Shown here in pieces: positions 1-7,007 of a stretch of 12,047 nt of DNA. The stretch's first letter is position 1; the number at the start of each line of letters is the position of its first letter. Made by a program: the position numbers and the translations under genes. The stretch covers positions 1 to 12,047 of the forward strand of contig CAYFIW010000045.1 of NCBI GenBank assembly GCA_964343265.1, given 5' to 3'. Below the pieces are notes generated by a model that was not told the DNA's origin, did no database searches, and was given only the letters and a program-made list of their open reading frames with translations. Source of the stretch: CAYFIW01 sp964343265. Lineage in GTDB: Bacteria; Chloroflexota; Dehalococcoidia; Lucifugimonadales; UBA826.

Positions 1-137
1 CAAAACGATAGCACAGGGATAGCGACCTCACAATATCAAGACAGAGCTTTGGTTGGCTATTTTATATATTATTAATTTCTACATAAGGATTTCCCACTCA
101 ATTATTAATCGAAAGAATTTTCGGGTACCGCTATTCG
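1..137. other. Upstream flank with no assignable gene
   Basis: This AT-rich stretch lies before the operon promoter. Plus-strand frame 1 is open from the window edge to a TAA at 73-75 (24 codons), but the residues match nothing I recognise and so short an open stretch is unremarkable. I see no tRNA, no convincing terminator with a U-tract and no repeat. It may contain the very end of an upstream gene or simply be intergenic. Confidence 0.4.
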
Positions 138-167
138 TTGACGCGATATTTGATAGAGTGGTAAAAT
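138..167 (+). promoter_or_regulatory. Probable sigma70-type promoter of the ilv-leu operon
   Basis: TTGACG at 138-143 matches five of six bases of the -35 consensus. TAAAAT at 162-167 matches five of six bases of the -10 consensus, with an 18-nt spacer. Transcription would start near 174, about 47 nt before the base of T-box stem I, which is the expected arrangement for a T-box leader. The assignment rests on motif match and position only. Confidence 0.55.
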
Positions 168-220
168 CGTGCGCCTGCGTGGCGATATTTCAGTGTTGCC
201 ACTAAGGAACTGAATAACGA

Positions 221-477
221 TGCTTTGAGTGGGAGTATTAGTCGGAGGAGACAGCATACAGAGAAACCAAGGTTTGCTGAGACTTGGTTGCTGAATGAAA
301 CGGTGAACTCGCCCAGGAGCACATTTTCTAAAGCTTTTTTACGTCTAGGGAAATGCGGTAGCTACGTTATAGCTAATGAGCGGTCTCCATTAAGGATATA
401 ATCACTTGGAGGCAACGTGGGTGGTACCACGGGATCTCTGTTTCCCGTCCCATATATTGGGCGGGATTTTTGTTTTT
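221..477 (+). promoter_or_regulatory. T-box riboswitch, tRNA-Leu responsive (CTC specifier)
   Basis: This leader element senses uncharged tRNA and controls read-through into ilvB. The stem I base pairs TGCTTT (221-226) with GGAGCA (316-321), then TGGG (230-233) with CCCA (312-315), separated by GA at 227-228 as in the kink-turn region. The specifier loop has AGTA (234-237) opposite GAA (305-307), the loop-E signature, followed by the specifier CTC (308-310, Leu) and a purine. The apical part shows AGAGA, a paired arm ACCAAG/CTTGGT and an intervening TTTGCTGAGA, as in other T-boxes. A likely stem III pairs 383-388 with 408-413. The antiterminator pairs GTGGG (417-421) with CCCAT (449-453) and ACGGGA (429-434) with TCCCGT (443-448) around a TGGTACC bulge (422-428). 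Its TGGT would pair with the tRNA NCCA end and fits an A discriminator base. Confidence 0.93.
444..477 (+). terminator. Intrinsic terminator of the T-box leader
   Basis: CCCG (444-447) pairs with CGGG (462-465) and CCC (449-451) with GGG (459-461). T448 is bulged, the loop is ATATATT, and the tract TTTTTGTTTTT (467-477) follows. The 5' arm of this hairpin is also the 3' strand of the antiterminator, so the two folds exclude each other. This identifies the switch as transcriptional attenuation and not translational control. Confidence 0.92.
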
Positions 478-518
478 GGAAATAAATTGACTTACATATT
501 TTAGTTGGGGTGACACAG

Positions 519-2213
519 ATGAAAATGAAAGGGGCACAAATCGTATGTGAAAGTCTTCTACGAGAGGGCTGCAACGTTGTGTTTGGAATACCAGGAGGAG
601 CGATCCTACCCCTTTACCAGACGCTGCCGGAGTTTCCAGATCTTCGGCATATATTAGTTCGGCATGAACAAGGCGCTTCCCATGCTGCAGATGGATATGC
701 CAGAGTCACCGGGCGTCCGGGTGTCGCATTCGCCACATCTGGTCCAGGTGCCACTAACCTTGTGACTGGTATAGCTTCTGCTCAAATGGATTCGGTACCA
801 ATGGTAATAGTAACTGGACAAGTGGCAACTTCCGTCATAGGCTCCGATGCGTTTCAAGAGACAGATATTACGGGTATCACGTTGCCCATTACCAAACATA
901 ATTTTCTTGTTATGGATGCATCGGAGATTTCGCAAGTGATTAAAGATGCCTTTTATATAGCCAACACTGGAAGGCCTGGGCCGGTTCTGGTGGATATTCC
1001 AAGGGATATATTCCTTCAACAAGTGGAATATAAAGTTCCAACTGAAATCGATCTCCCGGGTTATTCACCAACAGTTAGTGGTAACACTAAACAAATAAAG
1101 AGGGCGGCGGAATTAATAAAGAATGCCAAGAGACCGGTCATTTTGGCTGGACACGGTGTACTAATATCTCAAGCATATTCTGAGCTCAAAGCCTTGGCTG
1201 AGAGTGCACAGATTCCAGTTATAACGACTCTTCTTGGGATTAGTTGTTTCCCAGAAGACCATGTGTTATCAGCGGGTTGGCCAGGAATGCATGGCTTGGC
1301 GTATTCTAGTTTGGCGATTGATGAGTCCGATTTATTGATCGCTCTAGGGATGAGATTTGATGACCGGATCACTGGTAATCCCAGCAAATTCTCAACTAAT
1401 TCTAAGAAAATTCACGTGGATATAGATCCCTCTGAAATAGGGAAGAATATAGATGTTGATGTGCCTATAGTTGGGGATGTCAAAGAAGTCCTCTTATCAC
1501 TTAACGAGTTGGTTGACCCTAAGACACACCCCGATTGGATAAAAAGAATAGAACAACTTAAAAAGGAACATCCTTCACTAGATCTACCTAAGACAGGAAA
1601 ATTGCTCGCAAGGCAAGTTATTAGAGATATTTCTGAGATTACTGACGGGAGGGCGATTGTTGTTACAGGTGTTGGACAACACCAAATGTGGGCTGCTCAG
1701 CACTACACATTTAAGGAGCCCTGTTCACTGATAACTTCTGGTGGGTCCGGAACAATGGGATTTGAGGTTCCAGCTGCTATGGGAGCTCAGGTAGCAAAAC
1801 CAGACAGTACAGTTTGGTCGATCGCCGGAGACGGTGGTTTCCAGATGACTATGAGTGAGTTAGCCACCATAGCAGAAAATAATCTTCCGGTGAAATTCGC
1901 TATTCTAAATAATGGATTTTTAGGAATGGTCAGGCAGTGGCAGGAGATTTTTTACGAGAGCTCGTATGTTTCAACTGCCTATACAGGCAATCCTGATTTT
2001 GTGAAACTAGCAGAGGCTTTCAACATCAAGGGCATTCGGGTCAGTGACAAAGCCCAAGTTAAATCAGCTATTCAAGAGGCCATGGATCATGATGGTCCAG
2101 TCTTGATAGATTTCATAGTAGAACAGGAAGAAAATGTTTACCCTATGATCCCTTCTGGTATGACAGTTGCAGATATTATCGAAGAGCCACTTAATGAGAG
2201 AGTAAGAGTATGA
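519..2213 (+). CDS. ilvB: Acetohydroxyacid synthase, large catalytic subunit
   Basis: This ThDP-dependent cytosolic enzyme condenses two pyruvates to 2-acetolactate, or pyruvate with 2-ketobutyrate to 2-aceto-2-hydroxybutyrate. It is the first common step to Val, Leu and Ile. I start it at ATG 519 because GGGG (507-510) sits at Shine-Dalgarno distance. A GTG at 510 is in frame but has no ribosome-binding site. The product is 564 aa, normal for the family. The catalytic Glu that activates ThDP is E50 in HEQGASHAADGYAR. The central FAD-fold domain spans roughly residues 190-340. The C-terminal ThDP domain has GDG (437-439) and NN (464-465), the metal-binding motif, followed by GMVRQWQ. GQVATSVIG has Ala where many plant enzymes have the herbicide-site Pro, which is common in bacteria. 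It overlaps ilvN by 4 nt (ATGA), implying translational coupling to its regulatory subunit. Confidence 0.97.
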   Translation: MKMKGAQIVCESLLREGCNVVFGIPGGAILPLYQTLPEFPDLRHILVRHEQGASHAADGYARVTGRPGVAFATSGPGATNLVTGIASAQMDSVPMVIVTGQVATSVIGSDAFQETDITGITLPITKHNFLVMDASEISQVIKDAFYIANTGRPGPVLVDIPRDIFLQQVEYKVPTEIDLPGYSPTVSGNTKQIKRAAELIKNAKRPVILAGHGVLISQAYSELKALAESAQIPVITTLLGISCFPEDHVLSAGWPGMHGLAYSSLAIDESDLLIALGMRFDDRITGNPSKFSTNSKKIHVDIDPSEIGKNIDVDVPIVGDVKEVLLSLNELVDPKTHPDWIKRIEQLKKEHPSLDLPKTGKLLARQVIRDISEITDGRAIVVTGVGQHQMWAAQHYTFKEPCSLITSGGSGTMGFEVPAAMGAQVAKPDSTVWSIAGDGGFQMTMSELATIAENNLPVKFAILNNGFLGMVRQWQEIFYESSYVSTAYTGNPDFVKLAEAFNIKGIRVSDKAQVKSAIQEAMDHDGPVLIDFIVEQEENVYPMIPSGMTVADIIEEPLNERVRV

Positions 2214-2746
2214 CCCAGCCCATTGAACGTCACACTGTCACAGCGCTCGTTGAAGATCGTCCTGGAGTTCTCAACCGGATCTCGAGCATGTTTAGAAGGA
2301 GGGGTTACAACATATCCAGCTTGGCTGTTGGACAAAGCGAAACTGAAGGGTTATCTAGAATGACTTTTGTTGTTGAGGGAGATCCTGACACGGTAGAGAT
2401 GGTTTCGAAGAATCTACACAAATTAGTCGAGGTTATAAAAGTTGTAAACATATCCCAAGATAATGTCGTGTCAAGAGAATTGGCTTTAGTGAGGGTGGAA
2501 TCTGATTCTGCATCGAGAAGTGAAATCATGCAGATAGTAGATATATTCAGAGCGAAAATTGTTGATGTTTCAGAAAGCACATTAATAATTGAGGTAACAG
2601 GAGATGAAGACAAGGTGGATTCTCTGGTGGATCTACTTTGTATATTTGGAGTAAAAGAAGTAATGCGTACCGGTACTATAGCTATGAGTAGGGGAGTGTC
2701 TTTTGAGCAAGATGACAAAAGGCAAAAATCTGTAAGTAATACCTGA
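2210..2746 (+). CDS. ilvN: Acetohydroxyacid synthase, small regulatory subunit
   Basis: This subunit activates IlvB and confers feedback inhibition, typically by valine. The product is 178 aa, in the usual 160-180 range. The N-terminal ACT domain (about residues 7-82) begins with TALVEDRPGVLNRISS and contains GYNISSLAVG, the loop that forms the effector site at the ACT dimer interface. Asp occupies the position of Asn11 of E. coli IlvH, a common alternative. The C-terminal half (about 85-165) is the small-subunit C-terminal domain found in this family. The ATG lies inside the ilvB stop (ATGA), and a purine-rich GAGAGAGTAAGA just upstream could serve as ribosome-binding site. The last 15 or so residues are charged and poorly conserved. 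The ilvC start follows after 43 bp. Confidence 0.95.
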   Translation: MTQPIERHTVTALVEDRPGVLNRISSMFRRRGYNISSLAVGQSETEGLSRMTFVVEGDPDTVEMVSKNLHKLVEVIKVVNISQDNVVSRELALVRVESDSASRSEIMQIVDIFRAKIVDVSESTLIIEVTGDEDKVDSLVDLLCIFGVKEVMRTGTIAMSRGVSFEQDDKRQKSVSNT

Positions 2747-2789
2747 CGGTACATGTATAAGTTTAATCTAATTTAGGAGTTTGATAAAA

Positions 2790-3791
2790 ATGCCAGCAAA
2801 GATGTATTACGAAACGGATGTGGATATGTCACTTTTAGATGACAAAAAAATTGGGATTATTGGTTATGGTAGCCAAGGGCATGCGCACGCATTAAATTTA
2901 AAAGATTCAGGCTTACAGGTATCGGTGGGACTTTACGAGGGAAGTCAGAGTTGGGCTAAGGCAGAAGAAGATGGCCTTAAAGTTGGTACAGTAGCTAATA
3001 TCTGCGAGGAATCCGATGTGATAATGCTGTTAATACCTGACCATATACAGGCTCAAGTGTATAGAGATTCAGTATTGCCTCATTTACTTCCAGGAAAAAC
3101 ATTGATGTTTGCTCATGGATTTAATATTCATTACGATGCGATCGTACCACCAGAAAATGTGGATGTGACAATGGTTGCTCCGAAAGCGCCAGGTCATAGA
3201 ATGAGGGAGGTATATACAAAAGAATCAGGAGTACCAGGTTTGCTGGCGGTTCATCAAGACTCTTCTGGAAATGCGCACGGTATTGGTCTAGCTTATGCAA
3301 GAGGAATAGGTTGTACAAGGGCGGGGGTTCTTGATACAACATTTAAAGAAGAAACTGAGACAGATTTGTTTGGGGAACAAGCAGTTCTGTGTGGTGGTGT
3401 AGCTGAGCTTGTAAAAGCGGCTTTTGAAACTCTTGTTGAGGCTGGTTATCAGCCAGAGTCAGCTTATTTTGAATGTATGCATGAACTCAAACTTATTGTT
3501 GATTTGTTCTACCAAGGTGGAATGGAATACATGAGGTATTCAGTTAGCGATACTGCTGAATACGGGGATTACACCAGAGGCCCCGTCGTGGTTGACGATA
3601 GCGTTAAAGAAAATATGAAGAAAGTGCTAGATCAGATACAAGATGGTACTTTCGCAAGAGAATGGATTACGGAAAATGATGAGGGTAGGCCGACGTTTAA
3701 TAGGTTGAGAGAGGAAAATGCAGGTCATCCTATTGAGAAAGTGGGTAAAGAATTAAGGTCCATGATGTCTTTCCTTACTGATTCTGATTAA
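2790..3791 (+). CDS. ilvC: Ketol-acid reductoisomerase, class I
   Basis: This Mg2+ enzyme converts acetolactate or acetohydroxybutyrate to the 2,3-dihydroxy acids by alkyl migration and NAD(P)H reduction. ATG 2790 is chosen because TAGGAG (2774-2779) lies 10 nt upstream. An in-frame TTG at 2781 is too close to it. The product is 333 aa, the short class I form. The N-terminal Rossmann domain carries GYGSQGHAHALNLKDSG (25-41). Catalytic and metal residues are all visible: H109 (AHGFNIHY), K132 (APKAPGH, where KGPGH is commoner), D192 and E196 (ETDLFGEQ), E228 and E232 (FECMHELKL), and S253 (SVSDTAEYGD). The cofactor loop after beta 2 reads GLYEGSQSW, with Tyr49 and Glu50 where NADPH enzymes usually have Arg and a non-acidic residue. 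This raises possible NADH use (see findings). Confidence 0.96.
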   Translation: MPAKMYYETDVDMSLLDDKKIGIIGYGSQGHAHALNLKDSGLQVSVGLYEGSQSWAKAEEDGLKVGTVANICEESDVIMLLIPDHIQAQVYRDSVLPHLLPGKTLMFAHGFNIHYDAIVPPENVDVTMVAPKAPGHRMREVYTKESGVPGLLAVHQDSSGNAHGIGLAYARGIGCTRAGVLDTTFKEETETDLFGEQAVLCGGVAELVKAAFETLVEAGYQPESAYFECMHELKLIVDLFYQGGMEYMRYSVSDTAEYGDYTRGPVVVDDSVKENMKKVLDQIQDGTFAREWITENDEGRPTFNRLREENAGHPIEKVGKELRSMMSFLTDSD

Positions 3792-3826
3792 CCTGAAGTT
3801 TTAGACATTGATCATAGGTGGTTGTT

Positions 3827-3937
3827 ATGTCTGATATTAACTTAAAAGATGATATTTGTATGAGGAATGAACACGCAGTTCGCTTAAGTGGTTTGGTCTT
3901 GGCAGGGCTGAACCCAGCGGACTGCGTTGTCCTGTGA
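3827..3937 (+). CDS. Possible 36-aa leader or small protein between ilvC and leuA
   Basis: An ATG at 3827 follows TAGGTGG (3815-3821) by 5 nt, a reasonable ribosome-binding site, and opens 36 codons ending in TGA at 3935-3937. The second half, VRLSGLVLAGLNPADCVVL, contains 5 Leu and 4 Val in 19 residues, more branched-chain residues than expected for a random sequence. There is no uninterrupted Leu run as in classical leu leader peptides. The ORF overlaps the hairpin at 3873-3927, so translation would disrupt that fold. It ends 51 nt before the leuA start. It could be a regulatory leader peptide, a small protein or a chance ORF. No homologue is recognised. Confidence 0.3.
   Translation: MSDINLKDDICMRNEHAVRLSGLVLAGLNPADCVVL
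3873..3932 (+). promoter_or_regulatory. Structured RNA element in the ilvC-leuA spacer
   Basis: Positions 3873-3883 pair with 3917-3927 through 11 consecutive pairs, one of them G-T. The 33-nt loop can form a smaller GGG/CCC hairpin (3905-3907 with 3913-3915). A competing small hairpin, GGAC (3919-3922) with GTCC (3929-3932), uses the same 3' arm. The spacer is 197 bp, whereas other gaps in this operon are at most 73 bp. No terminator with a U-tract follows; the only T-run is TTTTT at 3957-3961, without a good stem. The element could stabilise or process mRNA, or tune leuA translation. The function is unknown. Confidence 0.35.
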
Positions 3938-3988
3938 AGATTTGGGATAGACGGATATTTTTAACCGAGACACTGTTTGGAGGTTCCA

Positions 3989-5515
3989 ATGTCACAGGAA
4001 AAGGTAATAATTTTTGATACAACATTAAGAGATGGCGAACAATCGGCTGGGATTGGATTGACTACGCAAGAAAAATTAGAGATTGCCCAGCAGTTAGAAA
4101 GGCTAGGAGTCGATGTTATTGAAGCTGGATTTGCCGCCAGTTCTCCTGGAGATTTAGAAGCAGTTCAAACGATTGCTGCACAAGTTAGGGAACCCATCAT
4201 AACTTCCTTGGCTCGCTGTTATATACCTGATGTGGATGCGGCATGGGAAGGTGTCAAAGGGGCAGCTAAGCCACGGATTCATGTTTTTATTTCCAGTTCT
4301 GATAATCACATAATGAATCTACTTCGAAAAAATCCCGAAGATGTAATGGAAACGGCTGTAGCGTCAGTTGCAAGGGCGAAAACTTATTGTGACGACGTGG
4401 AATTTTCACCTATGGATGCAACCCGGACCGATCCTGAGTACCTGTTTAAGATGCTTGAATCTGTGATAGATGCTGGGGCCAACACAGTGAACATTGCCGA
4501 TACGGTGGGCTACACGATTCCCTCTGAATTCGCACAGCGTATCGAGGATATAAAGGAAAATGTGCCGAATATTGATAAAGCTGTTATTAGTGTGCATTGC
4601 CATAATGATCTGGGTTTATCAGTCGCAAATAGTCTTGCTGCAGTCAAGGCTGGTGTGAGGCAAGTTGAGGGGTGTATCAACGGTTTAGGAGAGCGTGCAG
4701 GAAATGCTTCTCTAGAAGAAATCATTATGGCTTTAGAGACCAGAGATGACTTGTTTGAGGTGTCTACGAGTATAGATACTACCCAGATATATAGGACAAG
4801 CCGTCTTGTTAGCGATATAACCGGATTCCCGGTACAACCCAACAAGGCTATTGTTGGAGCTAATGCATTTAGACACGCCTCTGGTATTCATCAGGATGGA
4901 GTCATTAAAGATAGGAGTACTTACGAGATAATTGATCCTAAAACTGTAGGTTGGCCTAGCAACTCACTAGTTCTGGGCAAACTAAGTGGCAGGGCAGGTT
5001 TGAGATCTCGCTTAGAAGAGCTAGGGTACCATCTTGATCAGGAAGAACTTAACGAGGTTTTCGAGGCCTTTAAGTCGCTGGCAGATAGAAAGAGAGAGGT
5101 TACGGATCAAGATCTGGAATCACTTATGTCAACTACCCGAAGGACAGCAGATGTCCCCACCATTTATGAACTACTGCATGTACAAGTCTCTACTGGCGAT
5201 CATGAAGTTCCAACAGCAACAGTAAAAATTAATTCTCCCACTGGGGAGGAGATTGTTGACGCTGCTACTGGAACCGGGCCTGTTGACGCGGTATATCAAG
5301 CTATCAATAGGGTGATAGGGGTTGAAAATAGACTAACAGAATTTAGAGTCGATGCTGTTACGGAAGGTATCGATTCGCTTGGGGATGTCACTATTCGTAT
5401 CGAGAGCAATTCAGATGTGTATGTTGGCAGGGGTAGTGACACGGACATAATAGTAGCGAGTGCTAAAGCGTATATGAACGCCCTTAATAGAGCTCTCTCC
5501 GTTATCGAGGACTGA
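3989..5515 (+). CDS. leuA: 2-isopropylmalate synthase
   Basis: This enzyme condenses acetyl-CoA with 2-ketoisovalerate, the committed step of leucine synthesis. ATG 3989 is chosen because GGAGG (3979-3983) lies 5 nt upstream; an in-frame TTG at 3977 overlaps that site. The product is 508 aa, typical for the long bacterial form. The N-terminal TIM barrel (about 4-270) starts with FDTTLRDGEQ (R14 and D15, substrate and metal) and has metal ligands H203 and H205 in HCHND, followed by GLGERAGNASLEE. GIHQDGVIKDRSTYEI marks the linker subdomain. The C-terminal 120 residues form the LeuA regulatory (dimer) domain, where leucine usually inhibits. Two motif positions deviate: EQSAGIGL has Ala where Pro is usual, and FSPMDATR has Met142 where Glu is common. 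Citramalate synthase is the main alternative, but the neighbouring leuCD and Leu T-box favour LeuA. Confidence 0.9.
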   Translation: MSQEKVIIFDTTLRDGEQSAGIGLTTQEKLEIAQQLERLGVDVIEAGFAASSPGDLEAVQTIAAQVREPIITSLARCYIPDVDAAWEGVKGAAKPRIHVFISSSDNHIMNLLRKNPEDVMETAVASVARAKTYCDDVEFSPMDATRTDPEYLFKMLESVIDAGANTVNIADTVGYTIPSEFAQRIEDIKENVPNIDKAVISVHCHNDLGLSVANSLAAVKAGVRQVEGCINGLGERAGNASLEEIIMALETRDDLFEVSTSIDTTQIYRTSRLVSDITGFPVQPNKAIVGANAFRHASGIHQDGVIKDRSTYEIIDPKTVGWPSNSLVLGKLSGRAGLRSRLEELGYHLDQEELNEVFEAFKSLADRKREVTDQDLESLMSTTRRTADVPTIYELLHVQVSTGDHEVPTATVKINSPTGEEIVDAATGTGPVDAVYQAINRVIGVENRLTEFRVDAVTEGIDSLGDVTIRIESNSDVYVGRGSDTDIIVASAKAYMNALNRALSVIED

Positions 5516-5529
5516 ACTAAAATTAGTTC
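5514..5529 (+). repeat. Short inverted repeat at the leuA stop codon
   Basis: GAACTAA (5514-5520) and TTAGTTC (5523-5529) are perfect inverted arms separated by AA. The 5' arm begins in the TGA stop of leuA. The stem is AT-rich and has no U-tract after it, so it is not a convincing terminator. It could be a weak mRNA hairpin between leuA and leuC, or chance. Confidence 0.4.
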
Positions 5530-5588
5530 TATAAATTGAAATCCTAGTATCAAAGAAGATTAGATGAATAATATAAATGGAGTTTTTA

Positions 5589-6992
5589 ATGTCTCCTAAG
5601 ACGATGTTTGAAAAAATTTGGGATGCGCACGTAGTTAAAGAAGAGACTGGCAAACCGAGCGTGCTTTATGTCGACCTGCATTTAGTTCATGAAGTTACTT
5701 CTCCACAAGCTTTTGACGGCTTGCGAATGGCGGGTAGGGAAGTTAGAAGAAAGGATCTTACGGTAGCAGTTGCCGATCACAATACCCCTACGTGGGATTT
5801 AAGCCTTCCTATTACTGATCCTATTGCCCAGCAACAGTTGGACGCTTTATCAAAAAATTGTGAAGACTTCGGTATAACTTTGCATGACAGATTTAGCCCG
5901 ATGCAAGGTATAGTCCACGTTATCGGACCTGAACAAGGACATACGCAACCAGGGAAAATTATCGTCTGTGGAGATAGCCACACTTCTACTCATGGGGCTT
6001 TCGGCGCTTTTGCAATGGGTATAGGCACATCTGAAGTAGAGCATGTATTGGCAACTCAGACCTTGAGACAGTTTAAACCCAAAACCATGGAGGTTAGGGT
6101 CAACGGGGATTTACCTGATGGAGTTACCGCTAAAGATATTATCCTTGCGATTATAGGGAAAATAGGTACGGCGGGAGCGACTGGATATGTTATTGAGTAC
6201 ACGGGAAGAGCTATTCAATCTCTTTCTATGGAAGGCCGTATGACTGTTTGCAACATGAGTATTGAGGCTGGCGCGAGGGCCGGTATGGTGGCCCCAGACA
6301 AGACCACGTATGAATATATGCAGGGTCGAGAATTTGTTCCGCATGGAAGTGATTTTGATGCTGCTGTAGTGGAATGGGAGAAGCTCTCAACCGACGTAGG
6401 AGCAACCTATGACAAGGTTATTGAAATAGAGGCCTCTGAATTGGAACCATATGTCAGTTGGGGAACAAATCCCGGTATGGTTGTTCCCGTAACTGCCACA
6501 GTACCTGATCCAAATGATTTTGAGGACGAAGGTGACAAGGAATCGGTTCAAAGAGCCTTGGAATATATGGACTTGAATCCTGGTATGAAGATCGAAGACA
6601 TATCTATTGACAGGGTTTTTATAGGTTCATGTACGAATTCACGTATAGAAGATTTAAGATCAGCCGCTAAGATTGCTGAAGGGAACCAAGTAAACAAAAA
6701 TGTATATGCTATGGTTGTTCCTGGATCCAACGCGGTTAAGAGACAGGCAGAGGACGAGGGGTTGGATAAGGTATTTATTGAAGCAGGGTTTGATTGGAGG
6801 GAAGCTGGTTGTTCGATGTGTCTGGGTATGAATCCTGATATTTTGCAGCCAGGAGAACGGTGTGCGTCTACATCTAACAGGAATTTTGAAGGTAGGCAGG
6901 GAAAGGGTGGAAGAACTCATCTTGTGAGTCCGGAAATGGCAGCCGCAGCCGCTCTTGAGGGACATTTCGTAGATATAAGATACTGGGATTAA
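5589..6992 (+). CDS. leuC: 3-isopropylmalate dehydratase, large subunit
   Basis: Together with LeuD this subunit isomerises 2-isopropylmalate to 3-isopropylmalate through isopropylmaleate, using a [4Fe-4S] cluster, in the cytosol. ATG 5589 is chosen because TGGAG (5578-5582) lies 6 nt upstream. An earlier in-frame ATG at 5577 lacks a ribosome-binding site. The product is 467 aa, matching the family's usual 465-470. It is an aconitase-superfamily protein. The cluster ligands are C348 (FIGSCTNSR), C408 and C411 (AGCSMCLGMNPD), nearly the same numbering as the E. coli enzyme. CGDSHTSTHGAFG and the C-terminal TSNRNFEGRQGKGGRTHL are family signatures. The gap from leuA is 73 bp, and leuD follows after 15 bp, fitting stoichiometric production of the heterodimer. 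Confidence 0.97.
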   Translation: MSPKTMFEKIWDAHVVKEETGKPSVLYVDLHLVHEVTSPQAFDGLRMAGREVRRKDLTVAVADHNTPTWDLSLPITDPIAQQQLDALSKNCEDFGITLHDRFSPMQGIVHVIGPEQGHTQPGKIIVCGDSHTSTHGAFGAFAMGIGTSEVEHVLATQTLRQFKPKTMEVRVNGDLPDGVTAKDIILAIIGKIGTAGATGYVIEYTGRAIQSLSMEGRMTVCNMSIEAGARAGMVAPDKTTYEYMQGREFVPHGSDFDAAVVEWEKLSTDVGATYDKVIEIEASELEPYVSWGTNPGMVVPVTATVPDPNDFEDEGDKESVQRALEYMDLNPGMKIEDISIDRVFIGSCTNSRIEDLRSAAKIAEGNQVNKNVYAMVVPGSNAVKRQAEDEGLDKVFIEAGFDWREAGCSMCLGMNPDILQPGERCASTSNRNFEGRQGKGGRTHLVSPEMAAAAALEGHFVDIRYWD

Positions 6993-7007
6993 TTTTGAGG
7001 ACAAATT

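Noticed and set aside
1..75. Open frame from the window edge to TAA on the plus strand
   Set aside because: It is only 24 codons, of unremarkable composition, with no family match I recognise. An open stretch of this length is likely by chance.
654..1022. 122-aa minus-strand ORF opposite ilvB
   Set aside because: It is antisense to a clearly coding, conserved part of ilvB, lacks any recognisable domain, and its Cys/His/Arg-rich composition is typical of a shadow frame.
2305..2754. 149-aa minus-strand ORF opposite ilvN
   Set aside because: It lies entirely antisense to ilvN, is Ser/Thr-rich and has no motif. The ACT-domain frame explains the sequence.
3811..3830. Second T-box before leuA, suggested by AGGTGGTTGTT
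   Set aside because: The GGTGGNACC core is absent, and there is no specifier loop, antiterminator or U-tract terminator in the spacer.
3808..3837. Possible internal promoter (TTGATC, 18-nt spacer, TGATAT) before leuA
   Set aside because: The -10 match is weak and AT-rich spacers give many such pairs. It also overlaps the small ORF's ribosome-binding site. Not strong enough to annotate.
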